From NCBI GenBank assembly GCA_009885445.1, contig VFKQ01000264.1, positions 1 to 34,108 on the forward strand: 34,108 nt of DNA. The letters run 5' to 3'. The DNA comes from Anaerolineaceae bacterium. GTDB lineage: Bacteria > Chloroflexota > Anaerolineae > Anaerolineales > Villigracilaceae. Positions 1 to 9,178 of this stretch are shown here, piece by piece. Each line of letters opens with the position of its first letter. The first letter of the stretch is position 1. The notes below the pieces were generated by a model that was not told the DNA's origin, made no database searches, and was given only the letters and a program-made list of their open reading frames with translations. The position numbers and the translations under genes are program-made.

Positions 1-208
1 GTTTTCGTGGCACAACCCTCTTTTCGTATTCAATTTTTTACATTTGTTATTTTTCCGGTTGGCCCCTGTTTCCGCCTCACCGGTTGAACTTACTGTTTGC
101 AGTTTACAGGGTTTTAAAATGATTGTCAAGTATGTTTTGAAACTCGTTGCATCATCGAGTAAATAGTTGTCAGACAACTTTGCTCCCCGCCAGTTACTGA
201 AATGCATC

Positions 209-433
209 TTAGTCTTTGAAAACCAAAGGATACTGCTCTGGATACTTAAGTGCATCGAGTTCAATGTCCATATCAAGGTCAGGCCAATGAAAATTGTCAA
301 ACTGATTCTCAAAGTGAAAAATCTGCTCGATAGTGGCAGTTCGGAATTCAGGGTAGCGGTCATAAGGCACAAAATATTCGCCGTCTGCGGTTAATAACCA
401 GAAGCCATCACGCTCCACATTTGTGATTTCCAT
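209..433 (-). CDS. DUF2442 domain-containing protein
   Basis: 74 aa; GFWLLTADGEYFVPYDRYPEFRTATIEQI...HWPDLDMDIELDALKYPEQYPLV resembles DUF2442. ATG directly abuts the stop of the upstream ORF. Confidence 0.75.
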   Translation of the reverse strand: MEITNVERDGFWLLTADGEYFVPYDRYPEFRTATIEQIFHFENQFDNFHWPDLDMDIELDALKYPEQYPLVFKD

Positions 434-928
434 TCACCCTCCTCTCCTCATCCTCGCCACCAACTGCGTCAACCCAATCGCGGCGAGCAATGCCAGGAAG
501 GCGACCCACTCAAAACTAAACTGCGGACGAAACAGCATCGAAGCCAGCGATAAGACAAATCCCAGCGCGGCGACGCCGCTGATTCGAATCAAGTGCGGAC
601 GCTCAAGCGACTCGCGCTCGCTGAGGGTGGGCGCATTTTCGAGGCGCTGTTCAAAATCGGACAGGTCCCAGGCGAAGAGCGCGCCGACGATGCCAGCCAG
701 CATCCAGCCGGAGGGCGCGCTCGTCCACACACCATAAGCAGAAAGAATCACAGCGACAGAAAAGCCAATGGAGGCGAACCAGCGCCAATTGCGGAATTGC
801 GCAATCAGCCACAGCGCGGCGAAGATTAAGAGTCCGCGCGCGACAGCGGGCTGACCCGACTCCAAATAGCCGAGCGCCAACGCGCCCATGCCGGTGACGA
901 TGCTGACAAATAAAACGACACGGGTCAT
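434..928 (-). CDS. small multi-pass membrane protein of the MoxR/DUF58 operon
   Basis: Hydrophobic ORF; internal start MTRVVLFVSIVTGMGAL at 928 fits the 4-nt overlap with the DUF58 stop better than the annotated 1015 start. Confidence 0.7.
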   Translation of the reverse strand: MTRVVLFVSIVTGMGALALGYLESGQPAVARGLLIFAALWLIAQFRNWRWFASIGFSVAVILSAYGVWTSAPSGWMLAGIVGALFAWDLSDFEQRLENAPTLSERESLERPHLIRISGVAALGFVLSLASMLFRPQFSFEWVAFLALLAAIGLTQLVARMRRGG

Positions 929-2211
929 GCAGGCCTCCCAATCGAACGCAACCATTGCGGCGTGCGCCCCAACGCCGCGCGGACAGCGGCATCGAAAGGT
1001 TGCTCCACGTCCCAATCTACAGTTTGAATGCCCGCACCTTGCAGACGGCGTAATAACAGTCCGCGTTCGAGGCGCACAATGCGTGCGGCTGTTTCCACTT
1101 CTGAAGTGGCAGGTAAATAACTTAATTCAAAACTCACCGGGTCGGGGCTGACCACGGTGACTTGATAACCGCGCGAGCGCAAACCGACCAGTGCGCCATA
1201 ATCACCTGGAACCAGCGGACTAACCACGACGATCTGCGAATGCACAGGGAAGAGGCGAGTGGGCAAGTGCGCGAGGCTGGCGAACACTTCACTGCCGCCA
1301 GGTCGCGCCGCGGCGAGAGCCTGCAATATTCGTTCGCGTTGCACCTTGCCATAGCCAGGAATCGTCCACTGCAAATATTGTCCGTAGACCAACAGCGCGA
1401 GACGGTTGCCCTGCGTAATCAGCGCGTCGCTGATGGCGGCGCAAGCGATGACAGAATGTTCGAAAAGCGATTTATCCACGCCGAAACGATTCGATCTATC
1501 GCGCCCGTCGAGCAGGATGCCCACATCCGCGACTCTTTCCTGCTCGAATTCGTTCGCATACAAATTATTGGGATGACGCGCGCTGATGTGCCAGTTGATG
1601 CGCCGCGGCGAGTCGCCGGTTTGATATTCGCGCACGCCGAAGAAGTCCACGCCCGAGCCGCCCACCCGCGCAGGGATCTCCCCCGCATACACGCGAGTCC
1701 GCCGTGGGCGAATAGATACTTGCTTGAGGCGCGGCACAAAGGGCAGGACGATGAGTCGCGCGGGGGCGGGTAGAGTCTCCGTCCGCTGGAGCAGGCCGAG
1801 GGAGTCGCGGGCGCTGACGCGTAACGGAGAAAACTGATAATCGCCGCGCAACCCGCTAACCGTGTAAGTCCACGAGGCGGACCCGTTGGGGGCGAGTCGA
1901 ATCAAGTGGCGAGTCTCGCCTTCGAGCAGAGTCAAGCCTAAAAGCAGGTCATCCAGCACAGTTAATTCTTCGATGCTCGCGCCGCGATTTGTGATTTCAA
2001 TAGTGACGTCTACATTTTGATGCGGGCTGACGCGTTCGGCGCTCAACGAACGGCGGACATGCAATTTAATTTCGGCGGGCGCGCGCCAAAAACCAGCGAG
2101 CAGATACAACGCGAGCGGCGCAAGCAAAGCGAGCACATCCCCGCTGACGGTGGCGAGGCCGGCGAGCAGGAGGAGGTAGAGATTGAGAGCGAGGAAGAGT
2201 GGGCGATTCAT
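925..2211 (-). CDS. DUF58 domain-containing protein
   Basis: 428 aa; two N-terminal hydrophobic segments and DUF58 core VGGSGVDFFGVREYQTGDSPRRINWHISAR; adjacent to a MoxR ATPase. Confidence 0.9.
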   Translation of the reverse strand: MNRPLFLALNLYLLLLAGLATVSGDVLALLAPLALYLLAGFWRAPAEIKLHVRRSLSAERVSPHQNVDVTIEITNRGASIEELTVLDDLLLGLTLLEGETRHLIRLAPNGSASWTYTVSGLRGDYQFSPLRVSARDSLGLLQRTETLPAPARLIVLPFVPRLKQVSIRPRRTRVYAGEIPARVGGSGVDFFGVREYQTGDSPRRINWHISARHPNNLYANEFEQERVADVGILLDGRDRSNRFGVDKSLFEHSVIACAAISDALITQGNRLALLVYGQYLQWTIPGYGKVQRERILQALAAARPGGSEVFASLAHLPTRLFPVHSQIVVVSPLVPGDYGALVGLRSRGYQVTVVSPDPVSFELSYLPATSEVETAARIVRLERGLLLRRLQGAGIQTVDWDVEQPFDAAVRAALGRTPQWLRSIGRPA

Positions 2212-2289
2212 GTAAAAAAGATGAAAGATGAAAAAAAAATTAACCTTCGTGTTGTTTCGACAAGCTCAACACGCCGCCTTTGTGTTTAA

Positions 2290-3240
2290 TTAAATCACTG
2301 GCACAGCCGTGCGCAATATTGCATCTCGAATCACTTCGCCTGTGACGGTGTGCGACATCCAATATTCAGGTTGCAAAATAATTCGATGCGCGAGCACGGC
2401 GTTGGCAAAATATTTAATGTCATCGGGCAAAACATAATCGCGGCCGGCGAGCGCGGCAAAGGCGCGCGCTACTTTTAAGAAAGCCAGCGAGCCGCGCGGA
2501 CTCGACCCCACGGCGGTGCGACGGTCTTCGCGCGTGGCCTGCACGAGGCCGACGATGTACGCATCCAAATCTTTGTGGACGTGCACCGACTCGATGCTCT
2601 CGCGCAGTTCAAGTAGTTTTTGCGCGCTGGCCACTTCACGCAATTGCACTTCATCCTGCGTGCGCGCACGGCGACGACTCAAAATCTCACGCTCCTCTTC
2701 GGCAGTGGGATAGCCCATGCCCAGCTTTAACATGAAGCGATCTAATTGCGCTTCGGGCAATGGGAAGGTGCCTTCATATTCAATTGGGTTTTGCGTGGCC
2801 AACACAATGAACGGATCGGGCAGGCGCAACGTCTCGCCTTCGAGAGTCACTTGTCCCTCTTGCATGGCTTCGAGCAAAGCGGATTGCGTCTTCGGCGAAG
2901 CGCGATTAATTTCGTCGGCCAATAAAATATTGGTGAAGATCGGGCCTTTGCGCAATTCAAATTGATTCGTAGTGCGATTAAAAATATATCCGCCGGTAAT
3001 GTCAGCTGGCAAAAGGTCGGGCGTGAATTGAATCCGTTTAAAATCCAAACCCAGCACGGCGGCGAAACTGCGCGCCACAAGAGTCTTGCCGAGGCCCGGA
3101 AAATCTTCGAGCAGAACATGTCCGCCGGCCAGCGCGGCGGCGAGAATCATTTCGAGCGCGGCGCGCTTGCCCACCACGGCGCGCTCCACTTCGGCGATCA
3201 CATTTTTTGCAACTGTTGAAACTTCTTTGATGTCTGTCAT
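2290..3240 (-). CDS. MoxR family AAA+ ATPase
   Basis: Walker A (EDFPGLGKT), Walker B ([23 protein letters not shown]), [20 protein letters not shown]. Confidence 0.95.
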   Translation of the reverse strand: MTDIKEVSTVAKNVIAEVERAVVGKRAALEMILAAALAGGHVLLEDFPGLGKTLVARSFAAVLGLDFKRIQFTPDLLPADITGGYIFNRTTNQFELRKGPIFTNILLADEINRASPKTQSALLEAMQEGQVTLEGETLRLPDPFIVLATQNPIEYEGTFPLPEAQLDRFMLKLGMGYPTAEEEREILSRRRARTQDEVQLREVASAQKLLELRESIESVHVHKDLDAYIVGLVQATREDRRTAVGSSPRGSLAFLKVARAFAALAGRDYVLPDDIKYFANAVLAHRIILQPEYWMSHTVTGEVIRDAILRTAVPVI

Positions 3241-3318
3241 TTACAACTCCATCTTTTTTCACCGCGAAGAGCGCAAAGGTTTTTGTTTTCTTCGCGGTAA
3301 AGAATTTTTATCATTACT

Positions 3319-3338
3319 CGCGACACCATGGTGTCGCG
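3319..3338. repeat. perfect 20-bp palindrome CGCGACACCATGGTGTCGCG
   Basis: Self-complementary; abuts the stop codon (3339-3341) of the 3339..3929 gene. Confidence 0.85.
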
Positions 3339-3929
3339 TTACGATTTTTCCAAATTCGATTCAATAATTTCCAACGCGTCATGCGGATTCAAATCCAGCG
3401 GCGTGGGGCGCGGACTTTCAAACGGCCAGCGCGCTTGCGGGAAATCTGCGAACGAGCGATTCAATCCCGCGTCCAAATAGGATGCCACCTCTGCGGGCGG
3501 ATTCCAGTCTGCGTCACGCAACGCTGTCCGCGCCGACGGCGGGTTGCGCCGCGCGCGAAAAGTCAGCAAGTCACGCGCGAGTTGAGCAAGCCGTTGCGCC
3601 ACCAGCCACTTAAAATAATTTCCGCGCGAGGCTTTGTTCAGCCACAACGCCAAAGACTCCACTTGTCCGCGGCCCATGAAGGGCGGGTCTGCTTTTCGAG
3701 GGCGTAGTTTTTGTTCGGGTGTGAGACTGCCCATGATAAACCACAGCGAGGCGGCCACGATGAGTATCCACCACAAAATTTGCGGGAGCGCGTCGTAATA
3801 CAGGCCAGCGATCCACCACACATACAGCGCGGGACGAATCAACATGCGCTCGACTGTGCGCTGCATCGCAAAGGCCAGGACAGCGATGACGAGTAATCCG
3901 CCTAGAAAAATTCCTGCGCGGCGCGTCAT
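3339..3929 (-). CDS. hypothetical membrane protein of the MoxR/DUF4129 operon
   Basis: 196 aa, N-terminal TM segments, 4-nt overlap with the upstream DUF4129-like gene. Confidence 0.75.
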   Translation of the reverse strand: MTRRAGIFLGGLLVIAVLAFAMQRTVERMLIRPALYVWWIAGLYYDALPQILWWILIVAASLWFIMGSLTPEQKLRPRKADPPFMGRGQVESLALWLNKASRGNYFKWLVAQRLAQLARDLLTFRARRNPPSARTALRDADWNPPAEVASYLDAGLNRSFADFPQARWPFESPRPTPLDLNPHDALEIIESNLEKS

Positions 3930-4795
3930 GCCGTCTCACCACATGCGCGCAAAATGGAGGTGAGACATTCCGCCGCGTCGGCTTTTTCGCGCTCTTCTGT
4001 GCGCCGCGCGCCATAACGCGCAGACTCAAATAAACGAGTCAGGCGCGTAACGGCCTCGTAGGGCAAACCCGCTTTCAGCAGGTGCAGAGCGAACTCGCCA
4101 GCAGTCATCGCCTGCTGACGCTGTAGTCCGCGTGCGTGGGCTACGGCCTCAGTCATGCGCACGTAGGCTTTTAGAATCGCGTCTTCCCAATCGTGTCCGG
4201 CGGATAAATCGTCCAGCGAGGCGCGCGCGGCGGAGGCGATTTCGTTGAGCGGAAGGGCCGCGTCTGTTTGAGTCGCTGAAGTGGCGAAGCGCTGTTTGAA
4301 AAACCAGAGCAGGCCTAAAGTCAAGACGATGAACGCGAACGAGAGCAGATAAATTGTGGCGGGCGAAATGTCGGGGGGCGTAAAAACTGCGGGAGGCGGA
4401 GTAACGTCTGCGTTGCTGGGCGAGGAAAAGTCCATAGCCAAATTGATTGGCATCAAACCAAGTTGAACGCGGTTCTGAATCAGCCAGAAAATTGTGAAGG
4501 CCACGATCATTAAACGGATGAAAGCCAGAAGCCTTTGATTGGGTGAAGTCGGCAGAACCGATTGACGGGTGCGCGCCAATAATATGTAGCGAAACAAAAA
4601 TACCGCCACGATTAGCACGGCCCAAAAAACAAGCTGACTGCGCACCGCGCTGAACGGCGCGGGTCCGCCCTGCGCGGCAGTGACCTTGTCCCATTGCGCG
4701 GGATTGAATTGCACATCATGCAGGCCAGCGGCTAAATCGAGCAGGGCCAGGAGTGCTAAAGAGGCAGTTACAAGGATGGAGGTACGCGAGTTCAT
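3926..4795 (-). CDS. DUF4129 domain-containing membrane protein
   Basis: TM segments and C-terminal DWEDAILKAYVRMTEAVAHARGLQRQQAMTAGEFALHLLKAGLPYEAVTRLTRLFESARYG. Likely start MNSRTSILV at 4795 rather than 4888. Confidence 0.8.
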   Translation of the reverse strand: MNSRTSILVTASLALLALLDLAAGLHDVQFNPAQWDKVTAAQGGPAPFSAVRSQLVFWAVLIVAVFLFRYILLARTRQSVLPTSPNQRLLAFIRLMIVAFTIFWLIQNRVQLGLMPINLAMDFSSPSNADVTPPPAVFTPPDISPATIYLLSFAFIVLTLGLLWFFKQRFATSATQTDAALPLNEIASAARASLDDLSAGHDWEDAILKAYVRMTEAVAHARGLQRQQAMTAGEFALHLLKAGLPYEAVTRLTRLFESARYGARRTEEREKADAAECLTSILRACGETA

Positions 4796-4954
4796 CGCAG
4801 GCATTTTACCATCCAGACTCGCGCCGCCCATCCCTCTGCAGAGGGGCGAGGTAGCCACTGCGGCTTTGCGGTATAATCCCGCTCGCACAAAAAAACAAGA
4901 CGCGGAGGTGACGCAACAAATTTATTACGGGAAAAAACAGCGCATGGACTTTGG

Positions 4955-5045
4955 TTAGTTGGGTAGTTCGATAGTTCTATAGTTTACTGGTTGCGCAAAA
5001 CCATGTAACCGAAAAAACTATGTAACTAAATAGCTATGTAACTAC
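4955..5045. repeat. imperfect inverted, TAGTT/AACTA-rich intergenic repeat
   Basis: GTAGTTCGATAGTTCTATAGTTTACTGGTT...AACCATGTAACCGAAAAAACTATGTAACTAAATAGCTATGTAACTAC can fold back. Confidence 0.5.
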
Positions 5046-5257
5046 TAAAAGTTGACGAGGATGAGGGTTCTCAACTGCAAAGTTGAGTTAATTGACCACT
5101 ACGGTCAAAAAAATCGAATGATCAGCGGATGCCCTCCGGTGCCAGCCAGGCCCGACTTCTTTCCCTCCAGAAAAATAACCTTCACAAAAAAATACCGCGC
5201 GGGCAACCATGCGGACAAAGTTGTGAAGCGTGGCATATTAAAAGAGAATAGAGAACG

Positions 5258-5297
5258 GAGAAAAGAGAGTAGTTATGACTCCCTGCTCTCTTTTCTC
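5258..5297 (+). promoter_or_regulatory. 12-bp perfect-stem hairpin in the glmS leader
   Basis: GAGAAAAGAGAG (5258-5269) pairs with CTCTCTTTTCTC (5286-5297), ~37 nt before the glmS ATG. Confidence 0.55.
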
Positions 5298-5333
5298 TAA
5301 TCATCTTCCCGCTCAACTCTGGAGGACTCCCTC

Positions 5334-7175
5334 ATGTGTGGAATCGTCGGTTATATCGGCCCGCGCGACGCGACGCCGATTATTTACAACGGCTTGAAAC
5401 GCCTCGAATATCGCGGCTACGACTCGGCAGGCATCGCCGTGTTGCAAAACGAAAATATCGAAGTGCGGCGTGAGGCGGGCAAACTTTCGATGCTGGGCGG
5501 CTTGCTCGAAACATCCCCGATCAGCGGCAACATTGGCATTGGTCATACGCGCTGGGCTACGCACGGCGCACCCAGCGCGCGGAATGCGCACCCGCATCTC
5601 GGTCAAACCGGACGCGTTGTGGTTGTGCAAAACGGCATCGTCGAAAACTATCTTGAAATCAAAGACGAGTTAACGTCTGAAGGCGTGGATTTCAAATCAG
5701 ACACAGATACCGAAACCATCGTGCATCTCGTGGAGCATTATCTCGCCAGCGGACTCGACCTTGTCGAAGCGGCGCGCAAGACCTTTAAATATATTCGCGG
5801 CGCAAATGTGGTCGTGCTCATGTCTGCGGACGAGCCGGACAAAATCATCGCCGCGCGCATCGGTAATGCTGGCGGGGTCGTGGTGGGTTACGGCGACGGA
5901 GAAATGTTCGCCGCTTCAGACGTGCCTGCCATTTTGGAGCACACGCGCAAAGTGACTTTCCTTGAGTCGCATCAAATGGCCGTGCTGACGCGCGAAGGCG
6001 TCCGCTTTGAAACGATTGACGGAAGCCGAATCCGGCCTGAAATCCAGACCGTGGCGTGGGACCCGATCGCGGCCGAAAAGGGCGAATATCGTCACTTCAT
6101 GCAGAAGGAGATTCAGGAGCAAGTCCGCGCGCTGACAGATACGCTGGCGGGCCGCGTTGATTTCGAAGCCGGAAGAATCCGCCTGCCCGATTTAAATCTC
6201 ACGCCCGAGTTGGCCAAGCGCATCACAAAAATTTACATCACCGCCTGTGGCACCGCCGCGTATGCGGGCATGGTCGGAAAATTTCTGATCGAGAAAATCG
6301 CGCGCATCCCGGTTGAGGTGGAGATTGGTTCCGAGTTTCGTTATCGTGACCCGATCATTGATGCGAACACCGTGGTGCTGGCCATCAGCCAATCCGGCGA
6401 GACGGCGGACACACTGGCCGCGATGGAGGAGGGACGCCGCAAGGGCGCGATTGTGTGGAGCATCGTCAACGCGATTGGTTCGCAGGCCATGCGCATCGCT
6501 GACGGAACCATCGCGATGCAAACCGGACCGGAGATCGGGGTGGCCTCCACGAAGGCTTTCACCGCCCCGTTGATTGACCAATACATGCTGGCGATTCTGC
6601 TGGCAGACATGCGCGGCACGATTGACGAAAAGACGCGCCGCGAGCTTGTGTCTGATCTGCGCCTCGTCCCCGACCTGGCCGGGCGCACGCTAGCCCGCGA
6701 AGCTGACGTAGAAAAAGTGGCGCACGCATTCAAAGATATTCGCAGTTGTCTGTATCTCGGTCGCGGAATCAACATGCCGATTGCATATGAAGGCGCGTTG
6801 AAGTTGAAGGAGATTTCATACATTCATGCCGAGGGCTATCCTGCCGGCGAGATGAAGCACGGCCCCATCGCGTTGATTGACCGCGAGATGCCGGTGTTGT
6901 GCATCGCGCCCAAAGACCCGTGGCATGAAAAGATGATCTCGCAGATTCAACAGGCCAAGGCCCGCGACGGAATCGTGATTGCTGTGGCGACAGACGGCGA
7001 CGAACTGGTGGCTTCGATGGCGGACCATGTGTTGTGGGTTCCCAAAATGCCCTGGCTATTGTCGCCAGTGATCACGGTTCTGCCACTGCAACAGTTGGCT
7101 TATCACATCGCCACCCTGCGCGGCCTCGACGTGGACCAGCCGCGCAATTTGGCGAAGAGTGTGACGGTGGAGTAA
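5334..7175 (+). CDS. glmS: glutamine--fructose-6-phosphate aminotransferase (isomerizing)
   Basis: 613 aa; MCGIVGYIG N-terminus, tandem SIS domains, terminal DQPRNLAKSVTVE; GGAGG upstream of ATG. Confidence 0.98.
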   Translation: MCGIVGYIGPRDATPIIYNGLKRLEYRGYDSAGIAVLQNENIEVRREAGKLSMLGGLLETSPISGNIGIGHTRWATHGAPSARNAHPHLGQTGRVVVVQNGIVENYLEIKDELTSEGVDFKSDTDTETIVHLVEHYLASGLDLVEAARKTFKYIRGANVVVLMSADEPDKIIAARIGNAGGVVVGYGDGEMFAASDVPAILEHTRKVTFLESHQMAVLTREGVRFETIDGSRIRPEIQTVAWDPIAAEKGEYRHFMQKEIQEQVRALTDTLAGRVDFEAGRIRLPDLNLTPELAKRITKIYITACGTAAYAGMVGKFLIEKIARIPVEVEIGSEFRYRDPIIDANTVVLAISQSGETADTLAAMEEGRRKGAIVWSIVNAIGSQAMRIADGTIAMQTGPEIGVASTKAFTAPLIDQYMLAILLADMRGTIDEKTRRELVSDLRLVPDLAGRTLAREADVEKVAHAFKDIRSCLYLGRGINMPIAYEGALKLKEISYIHAEGYPAGEMKHGPIALIDREMPVLCIAPKDPWHEKMISQIQQAKARDGIVIAVATDGDELVASMADHVLWVPKMPWLLSPVITVLPLQQLAYHIATLRGLDVDQPRNLAKSVTVE

Positions 7176-7183
7176 GCGATCTA

Positions 7184-7269
7184 GCCACAGAGAGCACAGA
7201 GAGATTCTAATTTTTTCTCAAGGTTTTCTCTCCCGTAAGAACATCGGGACAATGTGTGAACTCTGTGGC
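7184..7269. repeat. dispersed repeat with GCCACAGAGAGCACAGAG / TGTGAACTCTGTGGC ends
   Basis: Same termini as the element at 11493-11542. Confidence 0.65.
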
Positions 7270-7469
7270 GAACGAATTTGCCTGTGTCAGTCAGACGCGA
7301 AGCGCAACCATTTTACAGATTAGTGTTTCATTAGAGGGTTGATAGCCACTTGACTTGGCCCTCTAAATTTTGTATAGTAATTCTCGGTCACCCCAAAACA
7401 AAAACGGCACTGCCAGAAAAAGATTGGCGTGCCGTTTCTTACGCAAAATCCCCGGGGCAAGGAGCAGAC

Positions 7470-8414
7470 ATGATCCGTGTTACAGATTTAACCAAAGACT
7501 ATGGCCCGCGCAGAGCATTGCACAGCCTGAGCTTTGAAGCCAGGCAAGGTGAGATTATCGGCTTTCTCGGCCCCAACGGCGCCGGCAAGACGACCACCAT
7601 GCGCATCCTCACCGGTTACATGCCACCCACTTCTGGCGAGGCCATTGTGGCCGGTTATAACGTGATGGAGGAATCCATTGAGGTGCGCAAACGCGTGGGC
7701 TACCTGCCCGAGACAGTTCCGCTGTACAACGAAATGGTCGTCCAGGATTTCTTGAAGTTTATGGCCGAGTTGCGCCATATCCCCAACCCTGAAGAAAGCG
7801 TGGCGGACGCACTCAACATGGTGGGCATGACTGAGCGCGCCAAGGGTTACATTGGCAATCTGTCGAAAGGCATGCGCCAGCGTATTGGTCTGGCCCAGGC
7901 GCTGATTCACCGTCCCGAAGTTTTGATTCTCGACGAACCCAGCATCGGCCTCGACCCGGGGCAGGTGGTGGAACTGCGCAAGATTATCCGCGAGATCGGC
8001 AGAGAGCGCACGGTGTTGCTTTCCACGCACATCCTTTCGGAAGCCCAGCAAATTTGTGACCGAGTCATCATCATCAACAAGGGCAAAATCGTCGTGGAGG
8101 ATACGCCCGAGAATCTGCAAGCCCGCCTCGTGGGCGGCGAGCGCGTCGTCCTGCGTGTGCGCGGTGATGCGGCGGAACTCTCAGCGAAGATAGAGCAGGT
8201 GAAGGGCGTCCAACGGCTTAAGTCGAACCCCGATGGGAGTCTCGAGTTTGAATATCTGCCCGGGCACGACGTACGTCCTGAAGTGGCCAAGATCATTACT
8301 AACGGCGGCTACGAGATGCTCGAAATGAAAACCTTGAGCCTGAGCCTTGAGGATATCTTCCTTGAATTAACCAAGGAACAAGTTGTTACGCCCAAAAAGA
8401 AAAGACGGTTGTGA
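7470..8414 (+). CDS. ABC transporter ATP-binding protein (GldA-like)
   Basis: GPNGAGKTTTMRIL Walker A, LSKGMRQRIGLAQAL signature, LILDEPSIGLDP Walker B; start MIRVTDLTKDYG at 7470. Confidence 0.93.
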   Translation: MIRVTDLTKDYGPRRALHSLSFEARQGEIIGFLGPNGAGKTTTMRILTGYMPPTSGEAIVAGYNVMEESIEVRKRVGYLPETVPLYNEMVVQDFLKFMAELRHIPNPEESVADALNMVGMTERAKGYIGNLSKGMRQRIGLAQALIHRPEVLILDEPSIGLDPGQVVELRKIIREIGRERTVLLSTHILSEAQQICDRVIIINKGKIVVEDTPENLQARLVGGERVVLRVRGDAAELSAKIEQVKGVQRLKSNPDGSLEFEYLPGHDVRPEVAKIITNGGYEMLEMKTLSLSLEDIFLELTKEQVVTPKKKRRL

Positions 8415-9178
8415 GGTTTCCCATGAAAAATATTTGGACCATCGCAAAACGCGAATACGATAACTACTTTGCCAGCCCGCTTGCTTACGTGATCGCGGCT
8501 GGTTTGCTCTTTCTTCTCGGAGGAATCTTCCTCATCATCCTGCAAGGTTCCATCCAGCAGGCTATCTTTGGCGGCGGCACTCCCGTGGACATTGGTTTTA
8601 TAAATCAATGGTTCTACTATCTGTTGCTATGGACAGTCCCCGCGCTAACCATGCGCCTGATCTCGGACGAGAATCGCACCGGCACGCTCGAGCTTCTGCT
8701 CACGGCCCCGGTGCGCGACTTTGAATTGGTCATCGGCAAGTGGCTGGGCAGTTTCTTGTATATTCTCAGCGTGATTGGCGTCAGCTTCATCTTTGCCATC
8801 GTGGCCAACTATCTGGCCGAGCCGGGCATTGACCAGGTGAAGATGATGTCTTCGTACCTGGGTTTGATTCTGATTGCCGGCGCACTGCTGGCGTTGGGTA
8901 CGGGCATTTCTGCATTGTTCAATAATCAGATTGCGGCCTTCTTTGTCACGCTCGCGCTCTTCATTGTTCTGTGGTTGCTAATCGGAATCCCGGCCAGTTT
9001 TTTCCCCAGCAATCCGGCCATCGGTGACGTGTTCCGCTATCTTCAAATCGGCAATCATTACGAGAGCACTTTCAATGCCGGTGTGCTTTACCTTTCAGAT
9101 GTAATTTACTTTCTCAGCCTGATCGCCATTGGCCTGTTCACCGGCGTCACGGCTGTTGACTCGCGGAGATGGCGCTAA
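8411..9178 (+). CDS. ABC transporter permease (GldF-like, ABC-2 type)
   Basis: Six hydrophobic stretches; SDENRTGTLELLLTAPVRDFELVIGKWLG; overlaps the ATPase gene by 4 nt. Confidence 0.88.
   Translation: MRFPMKNIWTIAKREYDNYFASPLAYVIAAGLLFLLGGIFLIILQGSIQQAIFGGGTPVDIGFINQWFYYLLLWTVPALTMRLISDENRTGTLELLLTAPVRDFELVIGKWLGSFLYILSVIGVSFIFAIVANYLAEPGIDQVKMMSSYLGLILIAGALLALGTGISALFNNQIAAFFVTLALFIVLWLLIGIPASFFPSNPAIGDVFRYLQIGNHYESTFNAGVLYLSDVIYFLSLIAIGLFTGVTAVDSRRWR

Noticed and set aside
167-394. 75-aa plus-strand ORF
   Set aside because: Antisense to the better-supported DUF2442 gene, no recognizable motif.
5046-5333. glmS ribozyme/riboswitch
   Set aside because: A leader hairpin exists but I cannot identify the glmS ribozyme core motifs; covariance-model search would be needed.
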